From Mucilaginibacter sp. OK098 (lineage in GTDB: Bacteria > Bacteroidota > Bacteroidia > Sphingobacteriales > Sphingobacteriaceae), in NCBI RefSeq assembly GCF_900142915.1, contig NZ_FRCM01000007.1, forward strand, positions 62,001 to 126,000: a stretch of DNA of 64,000 nt, written 5' to 3'. The position numbers were made by a program, and so were the translations under genes. The notes under the pieces were generated by a model that worked only from the letters and a program-made list of their open reading frames with translations, was not told the DNA's origin and searched no databases. Every line of letters starts with the position of its first letter. The stretch's first letter is position 1. This document shows positions 15,539 through 23,932 of this stretch, piece after piece.

Positions 15539-17566
15539 ATGGCAAAAACATGTTTACTTTACACTTTTTTAGTGCTGATGTTGTGCGCAGGGCAATCCTG
15601 CAAACAAAAAATGGATGACGATAGCCCCACTTACCCGCTTGACCCGTTAACAGCAACCGAGATGAAAAAAGTTGTCCAGATTTTAAAGGACAGCAAAACA
15701 ACAACGGGTAAGGACATCTTTAATATCATCAACCTGAAGGAGCCGCCTAAAGCTGAAGTATTGGCTTATAAACCGGGCACACCTTTCAGGCGCGAGGCCT
15801 TTACCAGCTTTTATGACTATGCTAAAAATGGCGTTACCGAAGCGGTTGTAGATCTAAATGCAGGCAAAGTGATCTCCGTTAAAAGCATCCCCAACGTAAT
15901 TGGCATGGGCCTGGAAGCCGACTCGGTAGCCAATGCTATTGTAAAAAAGGATGCCGGCTGGGTAGCGGCTTTAAAAAAGCGCGGGATCTCCATCGACTCT
16001 GTAACCCACCGAAGTATTTTTACAGGCGACATAGGTATTGCACCCATTGGACACCGTGAGCAACTGGTAATTGCACGGCGCAAAAAGAACAATGTTGATA
16101 TTGAAGGCCTGATGGCCTACACCGATTTCACCACTGGGAAGATCCTAAAGATAGTTGATGAGGGTAATAGCTTTAGCGCCGCGGTTGATCTGAATTATTT
16201 TAATAAAGATTCAATCAAGGAGCTTAATAAAAGCATTATGCCGCTCATTATTACTCAGCCTGAAGGCCACACCTTTGATATTAAAGGGCATGAAATTACC
16301 TGGCAAAACTGGAAGCTGCGTTATGGCGTAGATAACCGCGAAGGCCTGGTTATTTACGATGTAAAATATATAAATAAAGGAAAAGAGCGTTCCATTATGT
16401 ACCGTGGGTCGATGCCTGAAATGGTGGTGCCTTATGGCTCGCCTGATCTGTTCCAGGCATCGTACAACTTTTTTGATGCGGGAGAATACCGGTTGGGGCA
16501 GGGTATTGCACAATCAATGAGCCCGGGGGCTGACGCACCAGAGAATGCTGAATACATGCCAGCAGTTTTGCACCGGGAGAACGGCACTCCGTTCCAGATT
16601 GACAGGGCTGTTGCCATATTTGAAGAATATGGCGGAACACTGTGGCGCCACAGCACGGTATCGCGCAGGGCAACTAACCTGGCCATAAAGTATTATACCA
16701 TGATTGAAAATTACGACTATGCCTTTACCTGGCGATTTAAGGAAGACGGCACTATTGATGTGGACGTGGAACTAACCGGGATAGTTGAAGTAAAAGGCGT
16801 GCACCGGGTTAATGAAATGGATAAGCCTGATAAGGACGACCTGTCATACAACGGGCATTCGTTCGGCACATTGGTTCATAAGCATGTGGAAGCGATAAAC
16901 CACCAGCACTTTTTTGTTTTCAGGATGGATTTGGATATTGATGGCGCTAAAAATAACAGCGTAATGGAAATGAACTCCAAATTAGTGCCGCCGGGTAAGG
17001 ATAACCCGTTTGGCAATGCATTTTATGTAGATGGTATGATGTTTAATACCGAGCTGCAGGCACAACGCGATGTTGATTATTTAAGCGCGCGTAACTGGCA
17101 TATCTACAATAATAAAGAAATGAGTGATTACGGACAGCATGTAGGCTATATGCTGATGCCCGGCGCACAGGCCAAAACATTTGTACCTGAAGGCTCCTTA
17201 TTGCGCAAGAAGGCCGGGTTTTTAAATCACCAGTTTTGGGTTACGCAATATAACGAGGGCGAGGAATATCCTGCAGGCAGATATCCTGCAAGTAATAAAG
17301 TATACGACGGGCTGCCCGAATGGACAACAAAAAACCGCGCCATTAATAATAATGACCTGGTGGTATGGTATGTAGCCGGCATAACTCACATTGTAAGGCC
17401 CGAAGAATGGCCTATAATGTCGGTACATCATATGGGTTTTTCATTGATGCCTTTTGGATTCTTTTCAAGTAATCCAACCACAAATAACAGCAATCCTGAT
17501 TTTATAAAGCAGAAGTTTAAGGATGTGCCTGTTAAACAGGAAGGTTCTGATATCGAACATCAGTAA
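15539..17566 (+). CDS. Lipoprotein copper-containing primary-amine oxidase
   Basis: Oxidises primary amines to aldehydes with release of ammonia and hydrogen peroxide, using copper and topaquinone. The 675-residue length fits. Key residues are visible: base Asp313 in FFDAGEYRLGQG, cofactor Tyr392 in ENYDYAFTWRF, copper ligands His455 and His457 in NHQHFFVFRMDLDIDG, and His617 in GITHIVRPEEWP. The N-terminus LCAGQSC is a lipobox with Cys21, so the enzyme is probably lipid-anchored outside the cytoplasm; this is less usual than a soluble periplasmic form. A 295-bp repeat-filled gap separates it from the ThuA gene. Amine substrate is unknown. Confidence 0.92.
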   Translation: MAKTCLLYTFLVLMLCAGQSCKQKMDDDSPTYPLDPLTATEMKKVVQILKDSKTTTGKDIFNIINLKEPPKAEVLAYKPGTPFRREAFTSFYDYAKNGVTEAVVDLNAGKVISVKSIPNVIGMGLEADSVANAIVKKDAGWVAALKKRGISIDSVTHRSIFTGDIGIAPIGHREQLVIARRKKNNVDIEGLMAYTDFTTGKILKIVDEGNSFSAAVDLNYFNKDSIKELNKSIMPLIITQPEGHTFDIKGHEITWQNWKLRYGVDNREGLVIYDVKYINKGKERSIMYRGSMPEMVVPYGSPDLFQASYNFFDAGEYRLGQGIAQSMSPGADAPENAEYMPAVLHRENGTPFQIDRAVAIFEEYGGTLWRHSTVSRRATNLAIKYYTMIENYDYAFTWRFKEDGTIDVDVELTGIVEVKGVHRVNEMDKPDKDDLSYNGHSFGTLVHKHVEAINHQHFFVFRMDLDIDGAKNNSVMEMNSKLVPPGKDNPFGNAFYVDGMMFNTELQAQRDVDYLSARNWHIYNNKEMSDYGQHVGYMLMPGAQAKTFVPEGSLLRKKAGFLNHQFWVTQYNEGEEYPAGRYPASNKVYDGLPEWTTKNRAINNNDLVVWYVAGITHIVRPEEWPIMSVHHMGFSLMPFGFFSSNPTTNNSNPDFIKQKFKDVPVKQEGSDIEHQ

Positions 17567-17635
17567 AACACATTTGCTCCGGCAGGATTAAGTTAAAAGA
17601 ACGCAGGTGATAACAAACCACATAGCAATGTCCAG

Positions 17636-17788
17636 TAGCCCCACCTAAACGGCATAGCCCTCATGAACGCCTATTAAAAATAAACAACTGTGAATAATCC
17701 TCCCCGGTTGGGAGGACTTGAAAAAAACAAACACTGGCGAAGCTAAAGTCTCTCCGCTAACCAGCGGAGGAGATTTAGAGGGGGCTAC
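17636..17788. repeat. REP-like inverted repeat (TAGCCCCACC / GGGGGCTA)
   Basis: Outer arms TAGCCCCACCTAAA and GATTTAGAGGGGGCTA flank inner hairpins CCTCCCCGGTTGGGAGG and TCTCCGCTAACCAGCGGAGG. It is distinct in sequence from families A and B. Confidence 0.6.
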
Positions 17789-17847
17789 CAGGCTTTTGGG
17801 GAGAATCACGTTTCTGTTATCCCTTAACTTAATGATATTGACAGAGT

Positions 17848-17886
17848 TGCCCCGGCAGGATTTCCCGTAAAGATCCTGCCGGGGCA
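17848..17886. repeat. Perfect 14-bp-stem hairpin
   Basis: TGCCCCGGCAGGAT and ATCCTGCCGGGGCA are exact reverse complements around an 11-nt loop. There is no T-run after it, so a simple intrinsic terminator is unlikely. A partial copy (GCTCCGGCAGGATT) lies at about 17577-17590. Confidence 0.75.
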
Positions 17887-17945
17887 TTAAGGCTTACAGC
17901 TATTTTTCTTAACCTACATCAAGCGTTTTCCTTCCATTTGTCAGG

Positions 17946-17970
17946 TATCTTTGTATATAAATTTAAGGAG
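17946..17970 (+). promoter_or_regulatory. -7 box and Shine-Dalgarno of the pirin gene
   Basis: TATCTTTG (17946-17953) matches TAnnTTTG. AAGGAG (17965-17970) lies 5 bp before the ATG, an unusually clear Shine-Dalgarno for this genome, and fixes the start codon. If the box is used, the leader is only about 15-20 nt. Confidence 0.5.
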
Positions 17971-17975
17971 ACCAA

Positions 17976-18845
17976 ATGGAAAAATTAATTGAAAAAATAT
18001 ATAGCCGCCCAGCCCGTCCGGGTATGGTAGGCGATGGCTTTAGGGTATTTAACTACTTCCCTAATGCTGAGCTAACCCAAAAACGGGTAAGCCCCTTTTT
18101 GATGCTTGATTTTAATGCCGAATATGATTTTGGCCCGTCTGACCATATCCGGGGAGTTGATGTGCACCCGCATAAAGGTTTTGAAACCGTTACTATTGCA
18201 TACAAAGGCAGTGTAGCCCACCATGACAGCACCGGTAACAGCGGTGTAATAAATCCGGGAGATGTACAATGGATGACAGCCGGTGCAGGGATCTTACATA
18301 AAGAATATCATGAAGAAAGCTTTTCAAAAAAAGGAGGGCCGTTCGAGATGGTACAGCTTTGGGTAAACCTTCCGGCAAAAGATAAATTAACCACACCAAA
18401 ATATCAGCCTTTAACTGCTGACCAGATGGCCAAGGTTACATTGCCTGGTAATGGAGGAGTGGTAAACATAATAGCCGGTAACCTGAACGAAAATAAAGGC
18501 CCTGCAACAACTTTTACACCCGTTAACCTGTTTGATATCCGTTTAAATAAAGGCGGAAAACTAAGCACTAATATCCCGGTAACCCATAACTCAATATTAT
18601 TGGTGATTGAAGGAAAAGTAACTGTTAACGGTGAACAGGTTGATCAGCATGATTTTGTGCTGTTTAAAAATGAAGGCGAAGCAATAAATATCATTGCGGA
18701 TGAAGACAGTGTAGCCTTATTGCTAAGCGGCGAACCCATTAATGAACCGATAGCGCAATACGGCCCATTTGTAATGAATACCCAGCAGGAATTGCAGGTT
18801 GCTTTCCAGGAATTTCAAGCAGGAAAATTCGGGGTGCTTGAATAA
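17976..18845 (+). CDS. Pirin family protein (cupin, putative quercetinase-like)
   Basis: Bicupin iron-binding protein. The N-terminal cupin carries the pirin metal ligands: His64 and His66 in HPHKGFETVTI, His108 and Glu110 in GAGILHKEYHEES. PFLMLDFNAEYDFGPSDH precedes them as usual. Length (289) is normal and there is no signal peptide, so it is cytosolic. Some bacterial pirins show quercetin 2,3-dioxygenase activity, others bind enzymes; which applies cannot be told. It is a single-gene unit with its own RBS and a strong terminator downstream. Confidence 0.93.
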   Translation: MEKLIEKIYSRPARPGMVGDGFRVFNYFPNAELTQKRVSPFLMLDFNAEYDFGPSDHIRGVDVHPHKGFETVTIAYKGSVAHHDSTGNSGVINPGDVQWMTAGAGILHKEYHEESFSKKGGPFEMVQLWVNLPAKDKLTTPKYQPLTADQMAKVTLPGNGGVVNIIAGNLNENKGPATTFTPVNLFDIRLNKGGKLSTNIPVTHNSILLVIEGKVTVNGEQVDQHDFVLFKNEGEAINIIADEDSVALLLSGEPINEPIAQYGPFVMNTQQELQVAFQEFQAGKFGVLE

Positions 18846-18866
18846 ATAACACTGATAATTTATTTT

Positions 18867-18903
18867 AAACAGAAAAAGCGGCTAATGGCCGCTTTTTCTG
18901 TTT
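18867..18903. terminator. Bidirectional intrinsic terminator
   Basis: AAACAGAAAAAGCGGC and GCCGCTTTTTCTGTTT form a 16-bp perfect stem around TAATG, between the convergent pirin and Spy-like genes. A/T-tracts within the stem serve both directions. Confidence 0.85.
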
Positions 18904-18920
18904 AATGCTTTTGTAACTTA

Positions 18921-19304
18921 TTAGTTTGATGCAGAGCTCCAACCGTCGCTCCAGCCACCGTTCAGGCTTGAGTTTTTCGACTCTTTTACCAACTTATCAT
19001 ACTTAACAACCTGGGCAGGAGTTAATACGCCTTTAATTTTTTTAATAGTTGCTACGCGTAAAGGAGCAACATCTGCTAACATTTTATTGGTGTTGCCATG
19101 CTCCTTAACTTTAATTTTATCAAATTTTTCTACAGATTCTTTATAGATGGCACTAACTTTTTCGGTTTGCTTATCAGAAAGATTTAGCTGTTTTTGTAGT
19201 CCTTTAGCCTTTTCTACAGGGTCAGCTCCAACTTTAGTAGCTTGTGCACGGCTTGCAGTTGTTATTCCAATAAACAAACAGCATATCAACAGAATTTTTT
19301 TCAT
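18921..19304 (-). CDS. Small exported helical protein, Spy/LTXXQ-like
   Basis: 127 residues with a signal peptide (MKKILLICCLFIGITTASRA). The mature part is charged and helical, with LNLSDKQTEKVSAIYKE near 41-57 and GVLTPAQVVKYDKLVKES near 88-105. LT-x-x-Q type motifs of this sort occur in periplasmic Spy/CpxP-like chaperones and in many uncharacterised Bacteroidota proteins. The C-terminus is Ser/Trp/Gly-rich (NGGWSDGWSSASN). Function is only suggested by this weak similarity. Confidence 0.7.
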   Translation of the reverse strand: MKKILLICCLFIGITTASRAQATKVGADPVEKAKGLQKQLNLSDKQTEKVSAIYKESVEKFDKIKVKEHGNTNKMLADVAPLRVATIKKIKGVLTPAQVVKYDKLVKESKNSSLNGGWSDGWSSASN

Positions 19305-19445
19305 CGTTTAAAATTTAATGCTTTATATAATATTATAAATATAGTATTCTTTTACAAAATAAAAGAGGTTCGGTTTTCATTATCATCTTTCCTTATAATA
19401 AGAATATTATCGTTCTAATATTTTTTAAGTATAATAAGTCCGCAC

Positions 19446-21695
19446 CTAATTTAATTTGCTAACCATAGGCATGCACACAGGCGTTTTAAGCAATTTTTTA
19501 AATGTCAACTTTTTTAAATGAATCACTTCAGCGGTGTTATTATATTCCGTTAAATGCAGAAACTGGTTTGGGGCAATATTTTTAAATCGCTGAATGGTAT
19601 GGCTGCCTGCCCAATCTATCTCAATCTCATCAATTGATTTTGCCTGCCCTATTCCAATTTCCTGTTGTAAAGGAGATGATCCAAAGCTTCCGCCTGAATT
19701 AACATCTTTATAAACACTTCTTTTAACACCATTTTCGGTAAAGCTGATCTTGATATGGCTGCCTATCGCCGCTTTATTTGCCTTTACGCCTTCCAGCCTT
19801 AAGTTTATCCAGTTATTATTGTTCTGACCCGGATTAACATATAATGAGCTTGTATATGAATCGCCTTTGTATGCCCCCCCAATTTCTGCATAAATATCCT
19901 GGATCCCTGTGTTCCTGATATCTGCAAAGGCAACTCCGTGCCCCTTTTGAAGGTTGCCCGTACGGGATGAAACTGTAACATCTGCAAATCTTTTCCCGCC
20001 CATATTTTTAAACATTTTATTTGGTATCAATGATTTAAAATCAGGATTGCCGGTACCAAAATACATGTCCAGGTAGCCGTCATTATCTATATCACCAAAA
20101 TTAGCGCCCATGCTATACACAACTTTATCAAGCCCGGTCTCTTTAGTTACGTTGGTAAAAGTACCATCATGGTTATTGCGGTACAGATAGATATTCCCTA
20201 CATGTGGTATGGGTTTACCCAAAGCTTCAGCAGCCGAATAATAACCCAGGCTTTTGCCCCTGGCGCCATAATCGCCAATCAATATGTCGCTCCACCCATC
20301 ATTATTATAATCATAAAACCAGGTGGTAAAGGTGCTTGCAGTATTTTCACTTATTCCTGATTTTGCAGTAACATCTTCAAAGTCGACCCCGCCGCCCTTT
20401 ATGCCTTTATTTCTTAATAAATACTTTTGACCATCCATGGTGGATATAAATACATCCGCCCAGCCATCATGATTAAAATCGGCAGAGGTTACGCCTTTTA
20501 CATACGACATTACATCGCAGTGTGCTTTTTCGGCTATATCTGTAAAAGTGCCGTCGTGGTTATTAATGTAAAGCATGCATTTATGTGTTCCGCCCTGGTC
20601 AAACTCAAAAGGGTTCTCGGCGCCTATAAAAACGTCAAGCCATCCATCGTTATTAAAATCAGCCCATACCGCAGCCTGGGTAGGGTGTAAAAAGAACAAG
20701 CCGCTTTGAACAGTAACATCCGTAAATGTTCCGTCGCCATTATTACGCAGTAATGAGCTGGGCTGATTGCCAAAGCCCTGGGTATTCCAGGCGCCCCTCA
20801 AAACAAAAATATCTTTATAGCCATCGTTGTTATAATCTGTTTGCTGAATGTTTAATCCACCGGTTATTCCCTTTAAACCACTTTGTTCCGTAATATCGCT
20901 GAAGGTGCCATTTTTATTATTTTGAAAATAATGCATCGGGTCATCCAGGTCCCATCCTGATGTTATTATATCAAGGTAGCCGTCATTATTGAAATCATCA
21001 ACTATAACGCCACCCGCGCGGCTGTTTACATTCAGCCCCAGGTCTGCGGCCATATCGGTAAATGGTTTTACTTTAAAAGCCGTATCAGCATCTAAACCGG
21101 GGATCAAAAATTCTTTGGGTACATCTTTAGGGTAACCACCCAACGTCATAAAGGCAATATTTAGCAGCCATTTTGATTCCAGGTCATCAGGCGTGCTTCT
21201 CAATATCGTTTCATATACTTTAATAGCATTTGTTGATCCGGTTTTAATTGTATGAACGCCACCATCCTTTATAGGGAAAATGCACGACGAGCCATTATGA
21301 TTAAGCATGCAATTAGTTCTTTCCCCCAGCCGCATGTAAGCAATGCCAATATCAGGCATCAGGGGGCCCATATTCATGAAATCCATTTTATTGATCAGGT
21401 CCTCGTATGTTTGTACAGCCTGGGTTTCTTTACCCACTTTAACACTAAGCGAGGCTTTCAATGCCAGCAGGTTAGGATTGTTTTCGTTGTTTGGTTTACT
21501 AAGCAGTGAATCTACGTGGGCCAATTTCACCTCCGGACTGAAAGGATTGGCAAAGGTGTAATTTCTATTCCTTAGCTCTCTGAGCAGCCCTACCATTTTC
21601 CCCGCTGACGATGAGCGGTGATAGGCAGCGGCGGTGACTATGATGATCAAAAGCAGTAAAATAACTGCCCCGCCAATTTTTCTTTTAGTTGTCAT
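19446..21695 (-). CDS. FG-GAP/VCBS repeat protein with ASPIC/UnbV domain
   Basis: 749 residues beginning with one N-terminal membrane segment (about 8-26), then a helical region resembling tetratricopeptide repeats (60-200). From about 215 onward there are repeated Ca-binding blades of the type DFNNDGYLDI, DYNNDGYKDIF, DFNNDGWLDVF and DIDNDGYLDMYFG, giving an integrin-like beta-propeller. The C-terminal ASPIC/UnbV domain (about 635-725) includes GSHIKISF, GGSFGSSPLQQEIGIG and EIEIDWAG. This architecture is common in Bacteroidota (CRTAC1-like), anchored and facing outward. No partner genes are adjacent; binding or adhesion is likely but unproven. Confidence 0.9.
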   Translation of the reverse strand: MTTKRKIGGAVILLLLIIIVTAAAYHRSSSAGKMVGLLRELRNRNYTFANPFSPEVKLAHVDSLLSKPNNENNPNLLALKASLSVKVGKETQAVQTYEDLINKMDFMNMGPLMPDIGIAYMRLGERTNCMLNHNGSSCIFPIKDGGVHTIKTGSTNAIKVYETILRSTPDDLESKWLLNIAFMTLGGYPKDVPKEFLIPGLDADTAFKVKPFTDMAADLGLNVNSRAGGVIVDDFNNDGYLDIITSGWDLDDPMHYFQNNKNGTFSDITEQSGLKGITGGLNIQQTDYNNDGYKDIFVLRGAWNTQGFGNQPSSLLRNNGDGTFTDVTVQSGLFFLHPTQAAVWADFNNDGWLDVFIGAENPFEFDQGGTHKCMLYINNHDGTFTDIAEKAHCDVMSYVKGVTSADFNHDGWADVFISTMDGQKYLLRNKGIKGGGVDFEDVTAKSGISENTASTFTTWFYDYNNDGWSDILIGDYGARGKSLGYYSAAEALGKPIPHVGNIYLYRNNHDGTFTNVTKETGLDKVVYSMGANFGDIDNDGYLDMYFGTGNPDFKSLIPNKMFKNMGGKRFADVTVSSRTGNLQKGHGVAFADIRNTGIQDIYAEIGGAYKGDSYTSSLYVNPGQNNNNWINLRLEGVKANKAAIGSHIKISFTENGVKRSVYKDVNSGGSFGSSPLQQEIGIGQAKSIDEIEIDWAGSHTIQRFKNIAPNQFLHLTEYNNTAEVIHLKKLTFKKLLKTPVCMPMVSKLN

Positions 21696-21981
21696 ATACA
21701 GACGTAATAAGTTTTTTCAATTTTTCAATAATATTTTTATAACCAGGTTGGCTATTAGGTTGAAAGTACTTCGGCAACACCCTTGTATGCTGCTTAAACC
21801 TACATGGGAATGGCACCAGGTGCATAACCGAAATCTCATTATCAATTGCGAAAAAGAAAGACAGCCGGTAACATTTATCTGTAATGTTCTGTTATTGAAT
21901 TGTAACTGTATAGTAAAACACAATTAAATAACATGATTACAGGCATTGATTGCCTTAATTCAGTTGATTAATAAATGAGGG

Positions 21982-22527
21982 CTAACAGATAGATTTAGGC
22001 GGTTGTTCGGGGATATCAAGGCTATGACAGATTATTTGCGATACGGGTTGTACCAGCCTTTTTACAGAACTTTTAAAGGGAGAATTAAATTCAAACTTTA
22101 TGAAAGTAAAGCTCAAATTATAGGTTAAGGTAGTTTTTCCGTAAGGAACATGCTCTTTTTTAGGGATTTTGAGGTCAATATTTTCAGCATGAATTACGTT
22201 TTGGTCTGATAGACGCGTAGTTTCATAATTAGGCAGGCATTTTAAATATATAGCGGTCCTGGTAACCCGAATCGCCACATAGTTATACGCTTCATTCGCA
22301 AACTGAATGCTGCCGCTAACTTTTTCATAAGCAGTCCAGTCGTTTACGCCTGGCATATTTGCAGGGATCTTTACTTCGGTAAGGTCTTTAACATTATAAA
22401 GTCCATCTTTTATTTGCGCATTAAAAAAAGCCTCGGTCCGGTAGCTTAAATATTGATGCACCATCAATTGTCCGCAGATACTTACCAGGTAAACACTTAA
22501 AAATAATATGGCAATCAGTTTTTTCAG
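21982..22527 (-). CDS. Small exported protein of unknown function, probable CTG start
   Basis: I do not recognise the family. The first ordinary start codon is TTG at 22467, but the frame stays open upstream and reads LKKLIAILFLSVYLVSICGQ from a CTG at 22527, a textbook signal peptide if that codon is read as Met. Upstream of it lies only PRKT and a stop, with no ATG, GTG or TTG. I therefore annotate the CTG start (181 residues); an ATG-to-CTG change or sequence error is an alternative. The mature protein is beta-rich and ends HSLDIPEQPPKSIC. It is divergent from the YeiH-type gene, sharing a 308-bp upstream region with two palindromes. Confidence 0.6.
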   Translation of the reverse strand: MKKLIAILFLSVYLVSICGQLMVHQYLSYRTEAFFNAQIKDGLYNVKDLTEVKIPANMPGVNDWTAYEKVSGSIQFANEAYNYVAIRVTRTAIYLKCLPNYETTRLSDQNVIHAENIDLKIPKKEHVPYGKTTLTYNLSFTFIKFEFNSPFKSSVKRLVQPVSQIICHSLDIPEQPPKSIC

Positions 22528-22835
22528 AGGTCTTTTGGTTTAGTTTGAGTCCTTAAATATCATATTTATAAACAAACATTCAAAATTTATTTTCTTAAAT
22601 GTTAATATCTATTAGTAATAGATATTATTTCATCCCATATCAGAAATCATCAAAAAGCTATTTATGATATATTTCATATTAAGTGCTGTAATGGATTTTT
22701 GGCTGATAATAAGTTTTAAGAAGGCAAGCATCTTATAAACAAACTCCATAACTTTAAGTTATCGGGTATTCTGTTTTATGATATAAATACATTTTAACAA
22801 GTATAGACATTTGCATAACTAAATAATATATAGTT
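22528..22835. promoter_or_regulatory. AT-rich divergent regulatory region
   Basis: 308 bp, very AT-rich, between divergent genes. It holds a perfect palindrome at 22604-22626 and a second inverted repeat at 22810-22842 that runs into the YeiH start codon. No gene is seen. Confidence 0.55.
22604..22626. promoter_or_regulatory. 23-bp perfect palindrome, candidate operator
   Basis: AATATCTATTA and TAATAGATATT are exact reverse complements around one G. It lies about 77 bp upstream of the CTG start on the minus strand and 210 bp upstream of the YeiH gene. Confidence 0.5.
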
Positions 22836-22842
22836 ATGCAAA
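22810..22842. promoter_or_regulatory. 12-bp inverted repeat overlapping the YeiH start codon
   Basis: TTTGCATAACTA (22810-22821) and TAGTTATGCAAA (22831-22842) are exact reverse complements with a 9-bp AT centre. The ATG at 22836 is inside the right arm, so a bound protein or an mRNA hairpin would block expression. Confidence 0.6.
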
Positions 22843-23807
22843 CCCCGCACCATATAACAAACAGCACATCATTAATTAATATTGATGACAATACAAAAAA
22901 GATCATATTCATTATCTGCGTCGCCTTTTGTCTTACACCTTTTGCAAGCCCGGCAATTGCCTTATTGTTAGGTTTAGTTGTTGCGCAAATAATCGGCCAT
23001 CCTTATTTGCATTTAAATCATAAAGCCACTCATTTATTGCTGCAGGTATCGGTAGTAGGGCTTGGCTTTGGCATGAATGTGCATAGCGCCCTGCAGGCAG
23101 GTAAAGAAGGTGTTTTATTTACCATTGCATCCATAACCGGTACTTTGGTGTTCGGTTATTTTATGGGCAAATGGTTAAACATTGAAAAGAAAACTTCGTT
23201 CCTTATTTCATCAGGAACAGCTATTTGCGGCGGTAGCGCTATTGCGGCAATATCCCCCGTTATAAAGGCGGAAGAAAAGCAGATCTCTGTTGCGTTAGCC
23301 TGTGTATTTGTATTGAATTCTATCGCCCTGTTTATCTTTCCTGCAATCGGGCATTATCTTAATTTATCACAAACTCAATTTGGCTTATGGTGCGCCATTG
23401 CCATACATGATACCAGCTCGGTTGTAGGGGCGGCAAGTAAATATGGCGCTCATGCTTTGGAAGTTGCCACAACTGTAAAGCTGGCCCGGGCCCTGTGGAT
23501 AATCCCGGTTACTTTTATGGCTACCTTCCTGTTCAAAAATCAATCGAAAAAAGTGAGCATCCCTTATTTTATCGGTTTGTTTATTTTAGCAATGATAGCC
23601 AATACTTATGTCCCGGTAGTATCAATTGTTAGCCCTTATTTAATAATTATTGCTAAGGCAGGTTTAACGCTCACCTTATTTTTGATAGGCGCAGGCCTGT
23701 CACGCAAAGTACTGGCATCTGTAGGTTTTAAGCCACTGTTGCAGGGTGTTGCGCTGTGGATAGCAATATCAGCAACGGCTCTGTATGCGGTTATGCATTT
23801 GGCGTGA
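22836..23807 (+). CDS. YeiH/UPF0324 family membrane transporter
   Basis: 323 residues with about ten hydrophobic segments, cytoplasmic-membrane located. Family landmarks are GLVVAQIIGHPYLH near 50, VSVVGLGFGMNVHSALQAGK near 72-91, SSGTAICGGSAIAAISPVIK near 125-144 and AIHDTSSVVGAASKYGAHA near 189-207. Members are often named putative sulfate exporters, on limited evidence; in many bacteria they adjoin a LysR regulator, which is missing here. The start codon lies within a palindrome, suggesting tight control. Confidence 0.9.
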   Translation: MQTPHHITNSTSLINIDDNTKKIIFIICVAFCLTPFASPAIALLLGLVVAQIIGHPYLHLNHKATHLLLQVSVVGLGFGMNVHSALQAGKEGVLFTIASITGTLVFGYFMGKWLNIEKKTSFLISSGTAICGGSAIAAISPVIKAEEKQISVALACVFVLNSIALFIFPAIGHYLNLSQTQFGLWCAIAIHDTSSVVGAASKYGAHALEVATTVKLARALWIIPVTFMATFLFKNQSKKVSIPYFIGLFILAMIANTYVPVVSIVSPYLIIIAKAGLTLTLFLIGAGLSRKVLASVGFKPLLQGVALWIAISATALYAVMHLA

Positions 23808-23874
23808 TAACCGGAAATCATTCTATTTAGGTTTTAATAAAGAATCCTGCATTTCAGAGCGTCTTGAGTAAAGA

Positions 23875-23912
23875 TAAAAAAACAGCCCCCGCAATATTTG
23901 CAAAGGGCTGTT
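23875..23912 (-). terminator. Intrinsic terminator of the 23933 gene
   Basis: On the minus strand AACAGCCC and GGGCTGTT pair and are followed by a run of T residues. It lies 20 bp past the stop codon of the exported protein gene. Confidence 0.85.
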
Positions 23913-23932
23913 TCAGGATTATAGTTGGTTAT

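Larger units (their letters stand above)
17567..17975. other. Repeat-rich intergenic region
   Basis: 409 bp without a convincing gene. It holds the hairpin group at 17636-17788, a strong GC-rich hairpin at 17848-17886, and the pirin promoter and ribosome-binding site near its right end. Confidence 0.6.

Noticed and set aside
21696-21981. Short open frames in the gap between the ASPIC/UnbV gene and the unknown exported gene
   Set aside because: Both strands give only short frames of odd composition, no motif, no start signal; region appears to be AT-rich non-coding DNA.
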